Below are positions 63,571 through 64,000 of a stretch of 64,000 nt of DNA, piece after piece. The stretch is from Pseudomonas fluorescens. GTDB taxonomy: Bacteria > Pseudomonadota > Gammaproteobacteria > Pseudomonadales > Pseudomonadaceae. Positions within the stretch are counted from its first letter, which is position 1; each line of letters starts with the position of its first letter. The stretch lies in the NCBI RefSeq assembly GCF_001307275.1, contig NZ_CP012831.1:4146501-4210500 (forward strand), given 5' to 3'. The position numbers were made by a program, and so were the translations under genes. The notes below the pieces were generated by a model. The model worked only from the letters and a program-made list of their open reading frames with translations, was not told the DNA's origin and did no database searches.

Positions 63571-64000
63571 TGAATTCGTTGTACATCGCAGGTAGCTGGC
63601 TGGAAGGCCAGGGCGACCTCTTTGAGTCGTTGAACCCAGTGACCCAGCAAGTGTTGTGGTCGGGCAACGGTGCCACGGCGGCGCAAGTGGAATCGGCGGT
63701 GCAGGCCGCGCGCCAGGCGTTCCCGGACTGGGCGCGGCGCTCGCTGGATGAACGCATCCAGGTGTTGGAAGCTTTTGCCGCGGCCCTGAAAAGCCACGCT
63801 GACGAACTGGCCCAGTGCATCGGTGAAGAAACTGGCAAGCCGTTGTGGGAAGCGGCGACCGAAGTGACCAGCATGGTCAATAAAGTCGCCATTTCGGTGC
63901 AGAGCTACCGCGAGCGGACCGGCGAGAAGAGCGGCCCCCTGGGCGACGCCACCGCCGTGCTGCGCCACAAGCCCCATGGCGTGGTGGCGGTCTTCGGTCC
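63567..64000 (+). CDS. aruD: Succinylglutamate-semialdehyde dehydrogenase, 5' part
   Basis: The first 144 residues (MMNSLYIAGSWLEGQGDLFE ...) up to HKPHGVVAVFGP, an aldehyde dehydrogenase N-terminal domain. The ATG at 63567 overlaps the aruG stop; the next codon is another possible ATG. The catalytic Cys lies beyond the window end. Confidence 0.92.
   Translation, partial: MMNSLYIAGSWLEGQGDLFESLNPVTQQVLWSGNGATAAQVESAVQAARQAFPDWARRSLDERIQVLEAFAAALKSHADELAQCIGEETGKPLWEAATEVTSMVNKVAISVQSYRERTGEKSGPLGDATAVLRHKPHGVVAVFG

Overview
The window is chromosomal DNA of a Pseudomonas, most likely from the P. fluorescens complex. The evidence is gene order that matches known Pseudomonas loci (colS-orf222-inaA, mexVW next to an imelysin/di-heme locus, cpxR-cpxP-cpxS followed by yciI/yciB/rnm/scpAB/rluB, and acsA-aotJQMP-argR-aruCFGD), a high-GC background, and many REP palindromes of two pseudomonad families. 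The first gene (colS) and the last (aruD) run off the edges.

Layout. 0-2.6 kb: end of the colRS operon with an LPS-kinase-like gene and a small exported protein. 2.8-7.0 kb: RND efflux pair mexV/mexW. 7.1-10.8 kb: imelysin/di-heme/DUF1513 locus. 11-14.2 kb: Cpx-type envelope stress system with a visible CpxR box. 14.3-20.1 kb: yciI, yciB, PHP phosphatase, Sua5-like protein, scpA, scpB, rluB. 20.3-21.5 kb: a two-gene unit made of a 45-residue precursor-like peptide, an attenuator and an M29-like aminopeptidase. 22.3-24.4 kb: a Trp-containing leader peptide, aroP and arfB. 24.4-34.3 kb: mixed housekeeping genes (MFS, ZntB, PepSY, GlpQ, amidase, a GATase/ABM pair with a LysR regulator, DUF1003). 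34.4-38.3 kb: three regulators with their neighbours and clear palindromic operators. 39.5-45.0 kb: an unusual cluster with a glutamate-mutase-like E subunit, a B12-binding S subunit, a membrane diiron desaturase, a LysR regulator, a quinone oxidoreductase and a LysE exporter.

45.2-50.1 kb is an accessory island: an inverted-order hipA/hipB pair, an orphan Phd antitoxin, an antitoxin remnant, a BRO-type antirepressor controlled by a c4-type antisense RNA with an icd-like leader ORF, and two AT-rich genes of unknown function, one DUF4145/HEPN-like. 50.1-52.4 kb: nrdB with an NrdR box but no adjacent nrdA, and two small secreted proteins. 52.8-64 kb: acsA and the arginine uptake (aot) and arginine succinyltransferase (aru) genes with ArgR sites.

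The strongest candidates for undescribed biology are the mutase/desaturase/exporter cluster (a possible non-proteinogenic amino acid pathway), the peptide plus M29-like peptidase pair, and the AT-rich pair in the island. The c4/icd/antirepressor arrangement is a clear chromosomal relic of a phage immunity circuit.
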